A stretch of 64,000 nucleotides of DNA from Cristatella mucedo (GCA_009760855.2 WPIO01000069.1:1670001-1734000); one strand, 5' to 3'. Numbered from the stretch's first letter, positions 32,818 to 44,171 are shown. Notes: a model not told the origin generated them from the sequence alone. Made by a program: numbers and translations.

Positions 32818-33797
32818 GTCACATCGCATGCAGAAACATCGGAGAACCTTTTAAGAAAGGTGACCACAGGTTGAGGAACGGCGATTGCTTTGGTCGGAGG
32901 AGGCTTAATGGATGCATGAATGTGCACAATTTTTTCAGTAAAGAAGGCTAAAAACTTTTCGGCTGAGCCCTTAATATCTGGGGAGTCAGACCTTACAGAA
33001 TTGGCGAGTAAATGTTTTTTTGTCCTATAAATCTGTTTAGTGTCCGACTGGCAGGAATTCAGTTTTCTAATGAAAAAAGAAGCCCTCGCTTTTTAAGCTT
33101 TTGGGTGTAAACTCGATGGAAGTATTTAAAATTTACTAGGTCTGCCTTAGACCCGGATTTCTTGAAACGACGTTCTAGCCTGAGCTTAACACGGTGCATC
33201 TTGAGAAGTTTTTTTGTAAATTGAAAGGAATCTCGACGACTTTGAACACGGATAGAGCGAACGGGAGCATGCTTGTCAAGAGCACTCCTGAGTGTCATGT
33301 TCATCGCATCAGTGAGGGTATCGAGGCTGCCGGTCGAGTCTGAATGCAGATCGAGAAGGCCTGCATCACAAATAGATTTCAAAAACTTGCCCATGTCAAT
33401 GCTTTTTAAGTTAAATCGTTTGGCAAATTCGACATTGCCCTGCACGTACGAGGCAGCAAAAACAGTAAACGAGACCGAACAATGATCTGAGAGGGTCAGT
33501 GGGCACACCACAAAGTCGGTGGGTAGGACATCCTTAGTGATCACGATATTTAGAATGTGGCCACCGACGTGGGTGCTATGATTAATGCGTTGGGCCAAAC
33601 CAAAATTCTCCAGGTAGTCAAGAAATGAGCCGACCTGGCTGTTGCTAGGGTAGTCAACGTGAATATTGAAGTCTCCTACTATCAGTAACGGCCAGTCACA
33701 CACAAATATTTTAGCGAGGAACTCTGAAAACTCCTCTATAAACAAGTTTAGACAGCCAGAAGGAGGCCGGTATATCGCAACGGTGAGAGGCATTGTC
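32818..33797 (-). mobile_element. Family A copy 3, endonuclease part
   Basis: The EN and linker part of copy 3. A 244-codon frame (33,793-33,059) shows LTVAIYRPPSG, LLIVGDFNIHVDYPS, THVGGHILNIVIT and LSDHCSVSF, with the basic linker RLERRFKKSG after it. The N-terminal third of the EN is missing (5' truncation at 33,797). The 3' part shifts frame near 33,095. The insertion point can be read from the other arm near 50,010. Confidence 0.92.
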
Positions 33798-34144
33798 AGG
33801 GGTTTGCATACCTATTTTGTCTTCCTCGTAGAAGCCATCAGAACTTTCGATTGGAGGTCTGGAGTAGTAGGATTTTGGAGGCTACCTTAAACAAATATAT
33901 TTATTATGTGGAGAGGTCTTACGAGGATTTTCTTGAGATTCTCCATTGAGAATAGCGAATCTTTAAATAGCACAGAATGAAGCTGTTGGTTCGAGAGTAC
34001 TCTGTGAAAATTCATCTAAATAATTTGACGTTGACTTAGAAAAACCTCGTCATAAGGCGTTCTCACACTATCCAAAATTTGCCGTTGCTATTAGTGATCT
34101 GCCTGGTCTGTGACTGCTTACTCTACCGACTCTAGGTAAAGAAG

Positions 34145-34500
34145 TACACGTACTTTAATAATAAATAATACACTTGATAAAGCACTATCAGGAAACTAAA
34201 TTTGTTTCTAGGCACTTGACATATGCCCAAAGGAAACACAACAAATGGTGAGTGACATCATGATTGATAAACACCACGAATAACATTGTTAGGAGTGACA
34301 TTCACAGGTTCGGCATGCAAGTGCGGTTAGTCGAAGTATACAACAGTGTTAGCACATATATGCACATAAAGGACAAATCAAACGGTCCCACTAAATGCTA
34401 TCATAAATAGGTGCATCTTTTAATTTATTTTTAAATATTGTCAAGTCAGGTGACATCGTGACGGAAGTCGTGAGTGAGTTCCAGGCTTTGAGAGCATACA
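34145..34500 (-). mobile_element. Old family B 3' fragment (present in both arms)
   Basis: A reverse-oriented 3' UTR and hairpin region with 'cttgataaagcac' at 34,174 and 'aggcacttgacat' at 34,211, followed by C-terminal RT remnants. The mirror copy lies at 49,285-49,655, so it predates the duplication. Confidence 0.65.
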
Positions 34501-34562
34501 CACTACATTATGGTATGAGAGATATTTAAAGGGAACACAGCCCACCAGGCTCCAACACCTAC

Positions 34563-34965
34563 CCGTTTCTTTTATGTTTGTGATATGTGATTTCCTCCTC
34601 TTGCAGCCACTTGGCACCATCAGCAGGATTTCGTCTTAGCAGCACCACAGTGCTGTCACAAAACGTCCTTCGATCGAACAGTTCGACTGCCACACGTCGA
34701 TCCCTCAGCTCGTCAACCAAGTTGATACAGTCGTATTTCCCGCTCATGGTCATACCTGGGATCCATCTGCTTATCTGCAATCCACTCCTGTCGTACTCCT
34801 TTAAGCCGTAACGCCCAAGAGCGAGCAGAACAGTACCCTTTGCAGTGACAGCTATGTCCCTGCACTCTACAGGTACTGTAAAGCTACTGCTGCTTGCCAT
34901 CGCCAGCCTCAGCTTCCTGTCCTCAGCAGCCTCGTGCTGTGCCGGTCCAGTTGCCTGATCAGCTG
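34563..34965 (-). CDS. Internal exon, duplicated propeller-like gene, left copy
   Basis: A 403-base exon with acceptor 'caaattgtag' and donor 'gtaggt'. The right-arm copy has the same length and the same splice sites. It reads through without stops: an acidic, alanine-rich start (TGPAQHEAAEDRKL), then MASSSSFTVPVECRD, IAVTAKGTVLLALG, LKEYDRSGLQ and DELRDRRVAVELFD. These look like alternating beta strands of propeller blades. It enters in phase 1 and leaves in phase 2, in frame with exons at 35,183 and 24,213. The ORF extending upstream into 35,077 reads through the 217-base intron and is not the protein start. Cellular role unknown. Confidence 0.7.
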
Positions 34966-35182
34966 CTACAATTTGAAAAGCAACGAACAACAGGTGGCTT
35001 ACATAAATGGCAACATGCACGTTAAGAAATATGACTAAGACTTGACAGTGCCACCTATTCACTTCACAGCAGCCCACGAGTTCAGATTCAAACTTCTATG
35101 ATTGAAAACGATGAGCACAAGGAAAACGGTTTTTATAGTTGTTAATGTTTCAATCATTAGCCAAGCAATACAGCTTACTTAC

Positions 35183-35250
35183 AGTTGCTGGCAAGGTCTG
35201 AGCAAAGATTGTGGTTGACAACGTCCATATCTGACTCAGCTTCATGCAGT
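35183..35250 (-). CDS. Upstream exon, duplicated propeller-like gene, left copy
   Basis: A 68-base exon with acceptor 'acatttttcag' and donor 'gtaagt'. It encodes EAESDMDVVNHN and CSDLASN and leaves in phase 1 to join the next exon after a 217-base intron, a length shared by the right copy. The right copy's exon is one base longer near its 5' end, so the frames differ at the start. A methionine in ESDMD could serve as start; otherwise another upstream exon is needed, which I cannot place. Confidence 0.6.
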
Positions 35251-36382
35251 CTGAAAAATGTAATGCCGCTTATTGTAAATTCAGCTCGATATCCATTTTG
35301 AAGAGCTGGATCCATAGAGTGACTATGGATATGCAATTTGCAGACAGCTTTGGCTTAGTGTACTAAAAACATGTAGCTGAACTTCACAGTAAATCTCAGG
35401 CTCCGTCGAATGTGCTACTGGCAAAAAAAACAATTTCATAGAAGCTTGATGCCTTTCTGCAAGGCCTCATAAGCAAGGCAGTTAAGTATAGTGGTTGGGA
35501 AACTGACACTATACTACTAACTTCTTTTCACTAGCATATATGTTTACAGCTGGGTAGTCAATAATTATTTTGACAGGATACCCCGAATAGTTGGTAGGCC
35601 TCGCATCGAAAACAACAGCCCTCTAGCGGAACAAAGTAGCAGCTGCAGTGGCTATACTGCCATGATCTTTTGCGAATGGGTAACGCTTTTTTTAATTTTT
35701 GAAATTAGATTTAGCAAATGGACTTTATAGTTAATTTAGAATTATTGTAAACGGAATAGAGAACTCGAAAGACAGCTATGATGAACGACTTGAGGACATG
35801 CTGCAAAGCAATTTGAACTCTCAATAGAGGAAACGTTAGAATGTCTCGCTGCGATGAGACGGATGCAGCACACAAGGCACTGCACAGGAAACTCTGAAAC
35901 CAGCTTCGAAGAAACTATTGGATAGAACCCTGAGCACTGCTAAAAGATACACAAGTAGCGCATCACCAACACATTTTCAGATATTCGAGAAGAAAATTTC
36001 CTAAATATTGATGAAATTTAAGTACATGTCACTTTGACAAGATGACTTTTAGTTCATCTTACAACAGGTTTAATTTAGACTGCCTTCAATCCAGCTGGTT
36101 TGCATTACAGCTAGTTTGCAATCAGCACAGCTGAAAGACGGACAAGCACAACATAAAGGCTATAGGAGATTTATGTCAAAGGAGCGTTCACAGTTAATTG
36201 ACAAGGTTTCAAGAACTTGGCAGCTATCTAGAAATACATTGTAACTTTTAATTAAATCGCTACCCTTTTAGACCTTTAAGCCACTAATCTTGAAACTGCC
36301 ATAATATCAGTCAGACACAGGTTAGTCCGGTCCAATGACTGATCACAGTGTAGTATCGTGTACATTATAGTCCAGTAAATAT
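35251..36382. repeat. Upstream flank of the left gene copy
   Basis: About 1.1 kb conserved with 1-785 (same strand) and with about 47,150-48,550 (reverse complement). It probably holds the promoter and perhaps a 5' non-coding exon, but I see no reliable ORF or promoter box. Confidence 0.6.
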
Positions 36383-36860
36383 AATTCATTCATTTGTATT
36401 TGTTTGTAGGCACTTTACATTTGCAGCAGGGAAAACGTGATCGAATGGTTAGTAATATCAAGCTTGATAAACAACATGAATAACATGGTTAAGGTTGACA
36501 TGCACAGGGTCAACATGCAAGTGTGGTTTGTGACAGCATGCACAGTGTCAGTACCCATTACAACATGAAGGAAAAATCACAGGCACCAACTAAATGCTGT
36601 CCTAATTAGATGAGCTGGATTGGTCCAGTGGTAAAGGCGCTCACCCATACCAAGGTCTGGCTGAGGTCTTGGGCTCAAGCCCTAAGGCATATGTTAACCA
36701 CCTGAACACAGATTAAGTTCTCAGTGTGCGCTATAAAAGTGAATTATGTTCAATTATATTTAAATATATGTGTTTAGGTTCTCTTTAAATGAAGTCAAGT
36801 CAGGGGTTGGTGTGATGCAAGTAATGAGTAAGTTCCAGGCTGAGGTAGCATAGGGTACAG
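36383..36860 (-). mobile_element. Old family B 3' fragment split by a tRNA-like repeat
   Basis: 3' UTR and C-terminal remnants of family B in reverse ('aggcactttacatttgc' near 36,407; 'gacatgcacagggtcaacatgcaa' type sequence). The part at 36,735-36,860 is its continuation. The mirror copy at 46,785-47,140 lacks the S2 insertion, so S2 came later. Confidence 0.65.
36605..36735 (+). repeat. tRNA-derived repeat, family S2
   Basis: A tRNA-like head, 'gagctggattggtccagtgg' and then 'taaaggcgctcacc', followed by a B-box-like 'tgggctcaagccc'. It interrupts the old family B fragment. It is not called a tRNA gene because the acceptor stem does not close. Confidence 0.6.
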
Positions 36861-36889
36861 AAATTCTCTTCCCTGGCCGTTCCCGAGAT

Positions 36890-37180
36890 ACTTCTCTTCT
36901 GGGGTACGCATTACCTTTATATGGTTTATGGTTTAGGTTTATAGGGCTTAGTATGTCAAGGAAATAGGGTTTTAGGGCTGATGATTCATAATTTAGGATT
37001 TTTAGGGTTGAGGGCTTAATGTTTAGAGTTTAGTGTTTAGGGTTTAGCGTTTAGGGTTTTATGGTTTAGTGTGTATAATTTAGGTTTTAGGGTTTCTAGT
37101 ATTTAGGATTTTCTTTTAGGTTTTAGGGTTTATATTTTATGATTTCAGGGTCAAGTGTTTAGGGTTAGGGTTTAGGTTTT
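36890..37180 (+). repeat. Degenerate TTTAGGG-like array, left arm
   Basis: Repeats of the type 'tttagggtttag', 'ttagggttt' and variants with G and T substitutions fill about 290 bases. The mirror array, as 'ccctaaa' on the plus strand, is at 46,440-46,680. The unit resembles telomeric TTAGGG and TTTAGGG but is irregular; an ordinary minisatellite is equally possible. Confidence 0.75.
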
Positions 37181-37560
37181 AGGGTGGGCCGCGCCTCCAC
37201 CATCTAAATCCACGTTGGCTCGTATTTCGCACTTTAATTAGGGCCTATTTGGGCATAACTAGATCTGTTGCGGTCGAGTTATACTCAGTAGAACATGGAG
37301 GCTTAGCGCTCATTGCAGGAATACTTCGCACGTCGTAGCCCGCGTTCACTTTGATGGTTAAGAATGCGCGCCTGGCGGCGTCCACCGGGACGTAACTTCC
37401 GCGCGACCAAACTGTATAGCTCGCCGCTGCCGCTGCCGCCGCCGCCGCCAACGCACCCACTCGCTCTATTAGAAACCATTCTTCCAATCCATCCATTTCT
37501 CTAATTCTACTGAGTTGGTTTTCTTTCAATAGAATGTGAACTTCATTTAATCGCGTATGT
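37181..37560 (-). repeat. GC-rich inner-arm block, left
   Basis: Matches 46,140-46,450 in reverse complement: 'gcgcctcc', 'ctaaatccac', 'ttaattag', 'gcataactagatct', 'gcctggcggcgtc' and a (GCC)n run near 37,430. ORFs on the minus strand here include an alanine run from the (GCC)n and are low complexity. The block adjoins the telomere-like array in both arms. Confidence 0.7.
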
Positions 37561-37577
37561 ATACATATATGTTTACA

Positions 37578-37580
37578 TTG

Positions 37581-37613
<33 letters not shown>

Positions 37614-37692
37614 ACGTATGTGTGTGTGTGTGTGTGAGTATATGTGTGCGTGTGTCTCTGTGTGTGCGCGTGCGTGCGCGTGCATGTGCGCG
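37578..37692. repeat. Simple repeat, (AT)n then (TG)n
   Basis: An (AT)n run (about 37,580-37,602) followed by TG/CG-rich dinucleotides to 37,692. ORFs across it encode only low-complexity His/Thr/Cys/Val-rich peptides. Confidence 0.9.
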
Positions 37693-38349
37693 TGTATTCT
37701 TAGTTATACAGTCATCAACATGGTGGGAAATGTCCTACCCCGAGGGAAATTTCCTTGGGTCCACCGGGGGAGGGGAAATGTCAGGGAGGGGAAAACGTTC
37801 AGGGAGAAATGTCCTACAACCGGGAGCATACGAACTATCTACACGGTTTCCAAAGGTAACAGTCTAATAATGCTCTATGTATAATGACAGCAGGCTGGCA
37901 AAAGAATTTTTGACATTAGCACCATTTGGCTTTTACGCAGAGAACAAAGTGGTTTAAGTTTAGTTACTAGCGGAGCATTAGGAAAATTGGGCAGCGCCAA
38001 AATTTGGGACACACTGGGCTCTAGCAAGATAAACAAGTTACGATCGTCGGGCGGCCCAACTTGAAATGAAGGCTGGCTATAAAGAGCGGCAGAGACATCG
38101 ATAGAGCATGACGGCTGGACCCCACATCAAATAATATCAAAACTTGCGTGGCTATCATAACAAAGCATAGCGTACGCACCACTGGTAGTGATAGTATACT
38201 TGTGTCGGAGAGCTCTCAGACGAACGCGGTTCACTGAAACAGAAATTCGCCACGGGCGGAAGCTGCGAAGCTGTGGGAGGCAGCGGACTTACGTATTCTT
38301 ACGCTCTCAGGTCATTCAGGGTCGTCAGCGGTTGCATGCTGGAATGCAA

Positions 38350-38525
38350 AGGAATTTATTCTAACGCATTTAGCAGCCTCTTTTGTACAGCGACCGAAGA
38401 GCTTTTACGACTATCACCAACGTTTACAATGGCGATAAAGATTCACCCACCGCAGGAGTCGAACTCACGATCTTCGGACTGTGGTCGTTAAATGATACCA
38501 CCTTACCTGTTGTACCATTCCGACT
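38350..38525 (-). repeat. tRNA-derived SINE, family S1 (left arm)
   Basis: A reverse S1 copy with 'aggagtcgaactcacgatc' as B-box complement. Its mirror is the plus-strand copy at 45,125-45,298. Confidence 0.75.
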
Positions 38526-38709
38526 TTAATGTGATACCACGTCTACAATTTTGGCTGCCCCTTGCCGCTGGGCTTGACACTTTAGTGAGAGTTTAGCTCG
38601 TTTTTTTTCCTGAGTCCTTTTGTGCTGCCAAATTAATTGACCGGCCTTCCAGCTAATCGATGGCCGGTCTCTTTTTTGCGGCTCAGATTAAGTGGGCCGG
38701 CTGAGGTGC

Positions 38710-38885
38710 AAGGAGCCGGGATGGCACACCTTGGTAAGGTGGTTGTTTTTCATGACCTCGATCCCGAGGTCGTGGGTTTGAATACTGCAGAAGGCGTTCT
38801 ATTATCGCTGCTGCAAGCGGTGGTCGTAGCCATACTGGCTTTTCTATCGCTACACAAAAGAGGCTGCAAAATCAGCCGGGATTTC
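38710..38885 (+). repeat. tRNA-derived SINE, family S1 (left arm)
   Basis: A plus-strand S1 copy with 'gatggcacaccttggtaagg' and 'gtgggtttgaatact'. Mirror copy at 44,768-44,935. The ORF at 38,637-38,891 runs through it and is not a gene. Confidence 0.75.
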
Positions 38886-39030
38886 GTTTAAGGACACAAA
38901 GCCGCCTGAACTGCCAGATAGTTATTGGGCAAAAGTGGGAGGAGTTGCCGCATGGCCATGTGACCGTTCATAACCACACTATTTCCTTGAAATATAATTC
39001 TTTTGCATAGCACCCTAAGAGCACTGCATC

Positions 39031-39790
39031 TGCCTCCGTGCGGCATAGTAACTGGTAACCGTCCGAAAGTACGCCCAACTCAAAGCAAATTTAGCTTTTA
39101 CTTTCTAATGCTAAATACTCTCAATCCAAAACGTGTCTGCAATTTAATTTACTAGAGAAGTGCTACAGGAAATAATTATGAAGCACAGTTAAGCCTTAGA
39201 TTATGATTTAATTAAGCTTTTTATTGTAGTGTACGCCCGATACGAGAGACACTTTTTGCTGTCGCTGTTAAAATGATTCATTTGTTAAGCGCCTAAGAGA
39301 ACTCAAGCTCTATTCGGGTTTTTCACATATGCCGCTTAGCTCATTTTCAGTAATCAAGAGAATTCACATTGACCTTGGTCGGGTGCGCTACTTAATCACT
39401 GGGCTGAGGCCTTCATGCCGACGGTTAGCTAAGTATTTTAAATACTTTATCACCTGCCATATTTGGTATACTTTAGAGTTTTACTAGCACGTATCTGCAA
39501 ACATTTTTTAAGCGACAGTAGCTGTATTGCATTATTGAAAACCGATGGTATTTGCAACAGTGGCACTACAAATACATTGCATTGTGCAAGTTTAAAATAT
39601 CAATCTCGTCGCAATCCTTACGGGTTGGTGTCCTTCGGCGGATTGTTTGTGCAACTGCACCTCCACACACTCCACATTACATTGTATCATCAAGTACTGA
39701 TTCTTGGAACAAGTCTTCTCAAAGTTCTTGACAAATCAATCTCAAAAAGAGAGTATGGGTATTTTAAATTTGTCTCTGGATCCTGCTGTC
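39031..39790. other. Spacer of the inverted duplication, unassigned part
   Basis: Sequence between the arms with no counterpart seen on the other side. The 122-codon plus ORF at 39,463-39,831 is not supported by any motif, and its end overlaps the antisense of the hAT relic. Confidence 0.35.
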
Positions 39791-39794
39791 TTTT

Positions 39795-40880
39795 CAGAGC
39801 GAGGCCAATCTTCTTAGGAAGCTGTACCTAAACTGCAACTGAGCCAAAAAGTTTATGCTCAAAACACAATATCGGAAACTGCCAGCTTCACTTGTTATTT
39901 CAAGTACTTTGTTTGTGTCTTCCGACAGTTGCTCCAAAGGACCTACAAATTTATTCAGTCGATCATCTATAGCGGTTACAGCTTCCACTCTTGCATGCCA
40001 TCTTGCTGCAGTGTCAGGTGTAACACCAATGGCAATATCTCTCTTCAGTTGCTACCTCCTCAGAGTTGATGTTGGAAGAAACACGTAGGTGCTCTCTATG
40101 GTTACGAAAAAACGATGGCAACGGAATCTGAACTTACAACATGCATTCATTCCAGGTTCAAGCTATGATTATCACGGTTTGCGAAAACTGCCTTATGATT
40201 TCTGGGCGTAATTTTCTTTTGGACACTCAAAGAGTGGCCAGACTTGACTGCTTGGTGGTCGTAGCACATTAAACTGGTCTTACCAGAACTTGTTGTCTGA
40301 TTTTAGTTTTCCAAGATGAAACCTTCAGTTTCGGCCAAATCTTTGGCGCGTAGATTTGAACTAAGCTCTTGAAAAAATCTTCGATGGTGACAGTTTATTG
40401 GCAAAAAAAGCATCCTCATATCTGATGACCTCAGATATCTGTTGGCTGCGTACCAGGTTAGGATTTGATTTACACAGAATTCCTTAGTACTATTTTTGCC
40501 ATAGAGCAGATTGTTTCTGACTGAGAATGCAATATTACTAAGGAACTCATTCTGGGTTTGATGAGACAGATGATGGACTGAATTTTTGTTCTTTCTGGTA
40601 TGGTCCAGGGGTGATTTCAGAAGAGAATAGTACTGAACTAGAAAATGAGGAAGTCCCAAGAAGTTTCCCATGTTAATCTCATCAGCCAGGTCGAGACTGT
40701 CTTGGTGATCATGCAACGGCAGGTTTTCGGATACAAAGAACTTGATGCAGCTAAGATCTCCGTCTAGGACTTCTTGCCATTGTTCTTTTTCCAATAAAGC
40801 ATGTGCCTTAACAGCAGGGTCTATTCGAGTTTCTTTGAAAAGTCTCGCCCTGTTTCTTTAAATGTGCTGAAAGCCTGCCT
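39795..40880 (-). pseudogene. hAT-type transposase relic (DUF4371/ZMYM-like)
   Basis: The minus strand gives, in order, RLFKETRIDPAVKAHALLEK (near 40,840), EQWQEVL, a 163-codon open part (40,794-40,303) with MGNFLGLPHFLVQYY and VHHLSHQTQNEFLSN, and farther down a WHARVEAVTAIDDRL-like stretch in pieces (near 39,980). This order matches the DUF4371-type hAT transposase and domesticated zinc-finger MYM proteins: K-x-x-W-x-x-V, NGNFLxLxxxL, and YLSHxxQNE. The catalytic aspartates and the dimerisation domain are not seen. Stops and shifts after the first half make it a pseudogene. It lies in the spacer between the arms. Confidence 0.65.
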
Positions 40881-41060
40881 GTGAGAGCCTATTTCTTCAT
40901 GGGCAAAAGGTTTTCATGTTTTCTCTATCGGCTAAACTCATTTGTCCATTCCATTGATGCTGGGTAATTTATTGGTGAACATAGGGAAGAGTTAACAACA
41001 GAGGCATTATGACGACTGTTTGAAAGTAGACCGGTGGGGTCCTTTTAATTTCATGCCCAT

Positions 41061-41829
41061 TGTATGTAATGTATCTCCTTCAGTAAATCAACAAAGTCAT
41101 AAAGACCATGTGGGTGTTACGCAGGAGAGTTTTGTATAGCACACTCACAGCCTGAGCGGCTTTCGGTACGCATTCGGTAGCCAACAGACTTCGTCTCACG
41201 CAACAAAGAGAAAGCGGGAAGCATAGCACAGTTAGGAGAGCAGTTGAGGTAGTGAGTAGCATAGAAGTAGCAGTTCAGGACCGCTGAAAAAGATGTGCCA
41301 TAGTCGGCAGTTGGAGAGTAGATGTCGTTGTTTAAGAATTGTGGAAGCGAGTTCCACAGTCTAGGACCTGCAGAGCTAAAGCTTCTGTCGCCAACTGCCT
41401 TTAAGCTGAGGAATGGGACAGTTAATTTATAGTCCAAACAGGACCTGAGGGCGCTAACAGGCTGAAACTGATGCAGCAGTTCAGCTAGGTACGAAGGAGC
41501 CAAGCCGTGGCGGGCCTTGTGGGTCAGCGTAAGAACTTTGCTCTGTATCCTTTGCTCAACCGGCAACCATCCTAGCTCTTTCAGCAGAGGTGACACCTGC
41601 TCACACCGCTGGGACTTGAAGACCAGTCTTGCAGCTTTATTCATAGTCAGCTGTGGTGGCATAATAGCTTTCTTTGGTAGCCCAGCCAAAAGGGAATTAC
41701 AATAATCAAGCCGAGACAGAACTAAAGAGCTAGTTACATTTTTTACAAGCCACTGTGGGAGACAGCTTCTAATCTTGGATAGGGATTGGATGTGATGGCT
41801 AGCTGTAGAGGCAGTCTTCTGAATGAAGC
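41061..41829 (-). mobile_element. Family A non-LTR fragment (copy 5)
   Basis: A 5'-truncated copy from FIQKTASTASHHIQSLSK to the tail at 41,061. The frame is open from 41,878 to 41,117 (253 codons), so the RT C-terminus ([35 protein letters not shown]) is intact. The first 16 or so codons come from flanking sequence. Confidence 0.9.
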
Positions 41830-42274
41830 CCACTAGCACGATGTCTCTGAAACCAGGCCATGGTCGTGGTTTAGCCATTTTACCAGAACATGGTCCTTAT
41901 GTGATCAGACAAGGGCTTTCAGCTTCGTAGTATTAGTTTGGTTCGAAGTTGCCGTGAGCTGAGGTGTTAAACAGTTTGTTCGAACTTTGGGTAGTCAAAA
42001 TCATTCAGGGTCAGCACCTGGGAAATCACAATAGGCTCCATGTCACCTCATTCTGTGGTAGGATGTGTACTGCTGTGGTTTCAGAGGTGGCTGGCTTCGT
42101 CTTCGCAGATCCAATCTTGATTTTTCGTGAAGCTTTCAATTAGCAGAGTACGCCCAGTGCCGTCAAGCTTTCCGCCTTCACTCTTTTCCACCTCTTCCCT
42201 GGTTTTGTCATTATCTCTGTCCTGCTTGCTTTCATCTTCTCAAACTGATCTTTCTTATTCCCTCAATTATTGCA

Positions 42275-42525
42275 CAATACTACTGGCGACTATGGCTCAT
42301 CCTTTTCAGCGTTCCTGAGCAGCTACTTCCATGCTTTCCTGACGCTGCTATGCTTTCCATTTTCTCTTTGTTACGTGAGACGAAGTCTTTTAGCTACCGA
42401 ATGCATACCGAAAGCCACTTTGGCTGTGATTGTGCTATACCAAACTCTCCTGCGTAATATCCACATGGTCTTTTTGACTTTGTGGAATTACAGACAGAGA
42501 TACATTACATTACATTACACATTTT
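42275..42525 (+). mobile_element. Family A 3'-end fragment (copy 6)
   Basis: Only the last 250 bases of a family A element, ending in 'acattacattacattacac'. It matches the 3' UTR of the other copies ('cgtgagacgaagtct', 'cacatggtcttt'). Confidence 0.8.
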
Positions 42526-42709
42526 TGTGTTTTTTGTGTGTCTTCACTGTGCTTTTGCTTTGCCTTCTCCGATGAATCTTCTAGTGCCTGGCTTTATTTG
42601 CTTGTTTTTCTTCTCTTAGATTTTTTGTTTTTAGTACATGCGGTCTACTTTGCTATGTGCCATCTTTAGGCACCCTTGACCCTGGTGCCTAAGAGCATCT
42701 GCCTCTCTT

Positions 42710-44070
42710 TTATTCGTCAGTTAATGTATGTGCTTTTTCTAATACGGTATTGCTTTTAGCGATGCATACAGATTTTTTCGTATTATCGAGATGGAGTTCT
42801 TTGCACATTGCATGTACTCGTGGCGCTACCTGTCCAGTGTGGGTCGTCTGCTCATAACAACGATTCTTCACCTTTGGCTGGTGCCCCACCTCAGCTATAT
42901 CCGCAGCTACCGCTAGCTGTTGCAGGTAATCTGTATGCGACCTTTTGCCGGCCTTGACACCCTCTGGTTCAGAGGTAGTCTGATTCCCACACCCTGCCAT
43001 GGTCACATAAAAATGCCATCTAAAGATTGTAAACGTCGGCGGAAGTGGCCCCCTTAAACGTCGCCAGCTGGTATGTCGCCCTTTAGGATCACTGGCACAG
43101 GCTGACTCGAGCTATTGCTATCTATTAGCTTTCAGCCACAGCAGCAATTCCCTACTTGTCACTGCGGCCTCATTTCTGGCTGTCGGCGGTTGCTCTGGCG
43201 AAAACCATTTAACCTCTAACCAGGCCTCCAAGCACTCTGTCGGTAGGTGCAGCAAGATAAGTTATTCGGGCGACTGGCTACTATTGTTGTTGAAGGTTAT
43301 GCATTTCAAAAATGTCACGGTGGATCTCTCAGATAATCAAACCTTAATTGATTTGGCTTACAGCTGCTCAGCTAAGCCAAGCTCGTGGAAGGCCGGGCTA
43401 GGGCGGCTCAGCCTCTGCAGGGCAGGGCTAGCCGCTGCATGGTCACGGACAGGTTTACCACCCACAGTCACTTGGAGATCATGGATCTTGGTCTGTCGTT
43501 CCGGGCCTCAGGTTTCATCCACTGAGTGCTCTTAGATGTGCTGGTAGTGACTGTTGCTAGGTGCCGGGTTACCCAGGGACTGTTACCAGCTGCCACCTTA
43601 GCCACACAGAGGCATGACAATTTACTGCCTGCTAAGCCACTGCCAGCCGACGCGACAAAACATCGATCTTGGCGGCGTAATCGAAGCTTTTCCGGCCACG
43701 TAGCTCACCTGCTTGTCAGCATTCCTGCCCCCTCCCAGTTGTCCAGCTGTTAAGCCGGACCTGAATATAGACAACAATACCGATATGCTATTCTCTTTAC
43801 TGACGGTGCCGTTAGAAGGCAACCAGAATGCTCTAATGGTGGCCTCACGGAACGAGTCTGATAAGTATGCCACCATTGCTCGGTCTTTCCTGACCACTGG
43901 CTATCAGTGTAGTGGTGAGACCCTTTGTGTTTAGGACCTCGTCAGCTGGTGGCCAAGAAACAAAGCTCGCCTGGCGTTCCTCGGCTTTCCAGTTGCCGAG
44001 AGAAGGGTATCGAGGCGGCTCCGAGTCTCCGATGCTTTTACCGGCTCGAAAGAAGTATGATCTCTGTTCC
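42710..44070 (-). pseudogene. Possible decayed minus-strand coding region, unknown family
   Basis: Reading the minus strand over 1.3 kb gives a loosely continuous protein with a few stops: a 91-codon open part (43,897-43,622; MVRKDRAMVAYLSDSFREAT) and a 98-codon open part (43,006-42,710; MTMAGCGNQTTSEPEGVKAG), with KGRHTSWRRLRGPLPPTF between them. The composition is protein-like, but no motif is recognised. It may be ORF1 or gag of a transposon. The plus-strand ORFs here are its likely shadows. Confidence 0.3.
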
Positions 44071-44164
44071 TGAACCTTGAGGCCCTAGTAGTACCTGTAA
44101 CCCATATAGGGCAGAGCAACACCAGCGAATGTATATATGCAAATTTAAATTTCGATAAATCTTC

Positions 44165-44171
44165 TGTATAA

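Larger units (their letters stand above)
23220..39030. repeat. Left arm of a large inverted duplication
   Basis: Segments throughout this interval match, in reverse complement and in mirrored order, the interval 44,617-59,660. Pairs checked by eye include 23,350-23,660 with 59,200-59,555; 24,720-25,060 with 57,660-58,015; 29,400-29,740 with 53,640-53,995; 30,070-30,460 with 50,010-50,415; 33,800-34,140 with 49,675-50,010; 34,563-35,250 with 48,551-49,239; 36,890-37,860 with 45,900-46,680; and 38,000-39,030 with 44,617-45,750. Identity varies and looks old. Arm-specific retrotransposon insertions interrupt it. Confidence 0.85.

Noticed and set aside
34966-35077. An N-terminal signal or membrane segment for the left gene, read upstream of 34,965
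   Set aside because: This sequence is the intron. The same region in the right copy is spliced out with conserved sites and does not keep the frame.
37245-37884. ORFs rich in His, Thr, Ala, Cys or Val across the simple repeats
   Set aside because: They come from (TG)n, (AT)n and (GCC)n repeats and are low complexity in both strands.
36890-39030. Reading the 2-kb inner inverted repeats as terminal repeats of one giant transposon
   Set aside because: The mirrored sequence goes on outward for more than 12 kb, including gene exons, so the structure is a segmental inverted duplication.
39463-39831. 122-codon plus-strand ORF
   Set aside because: No motif or paralogue support, and its end overlaps the antisense of the hAT relic.
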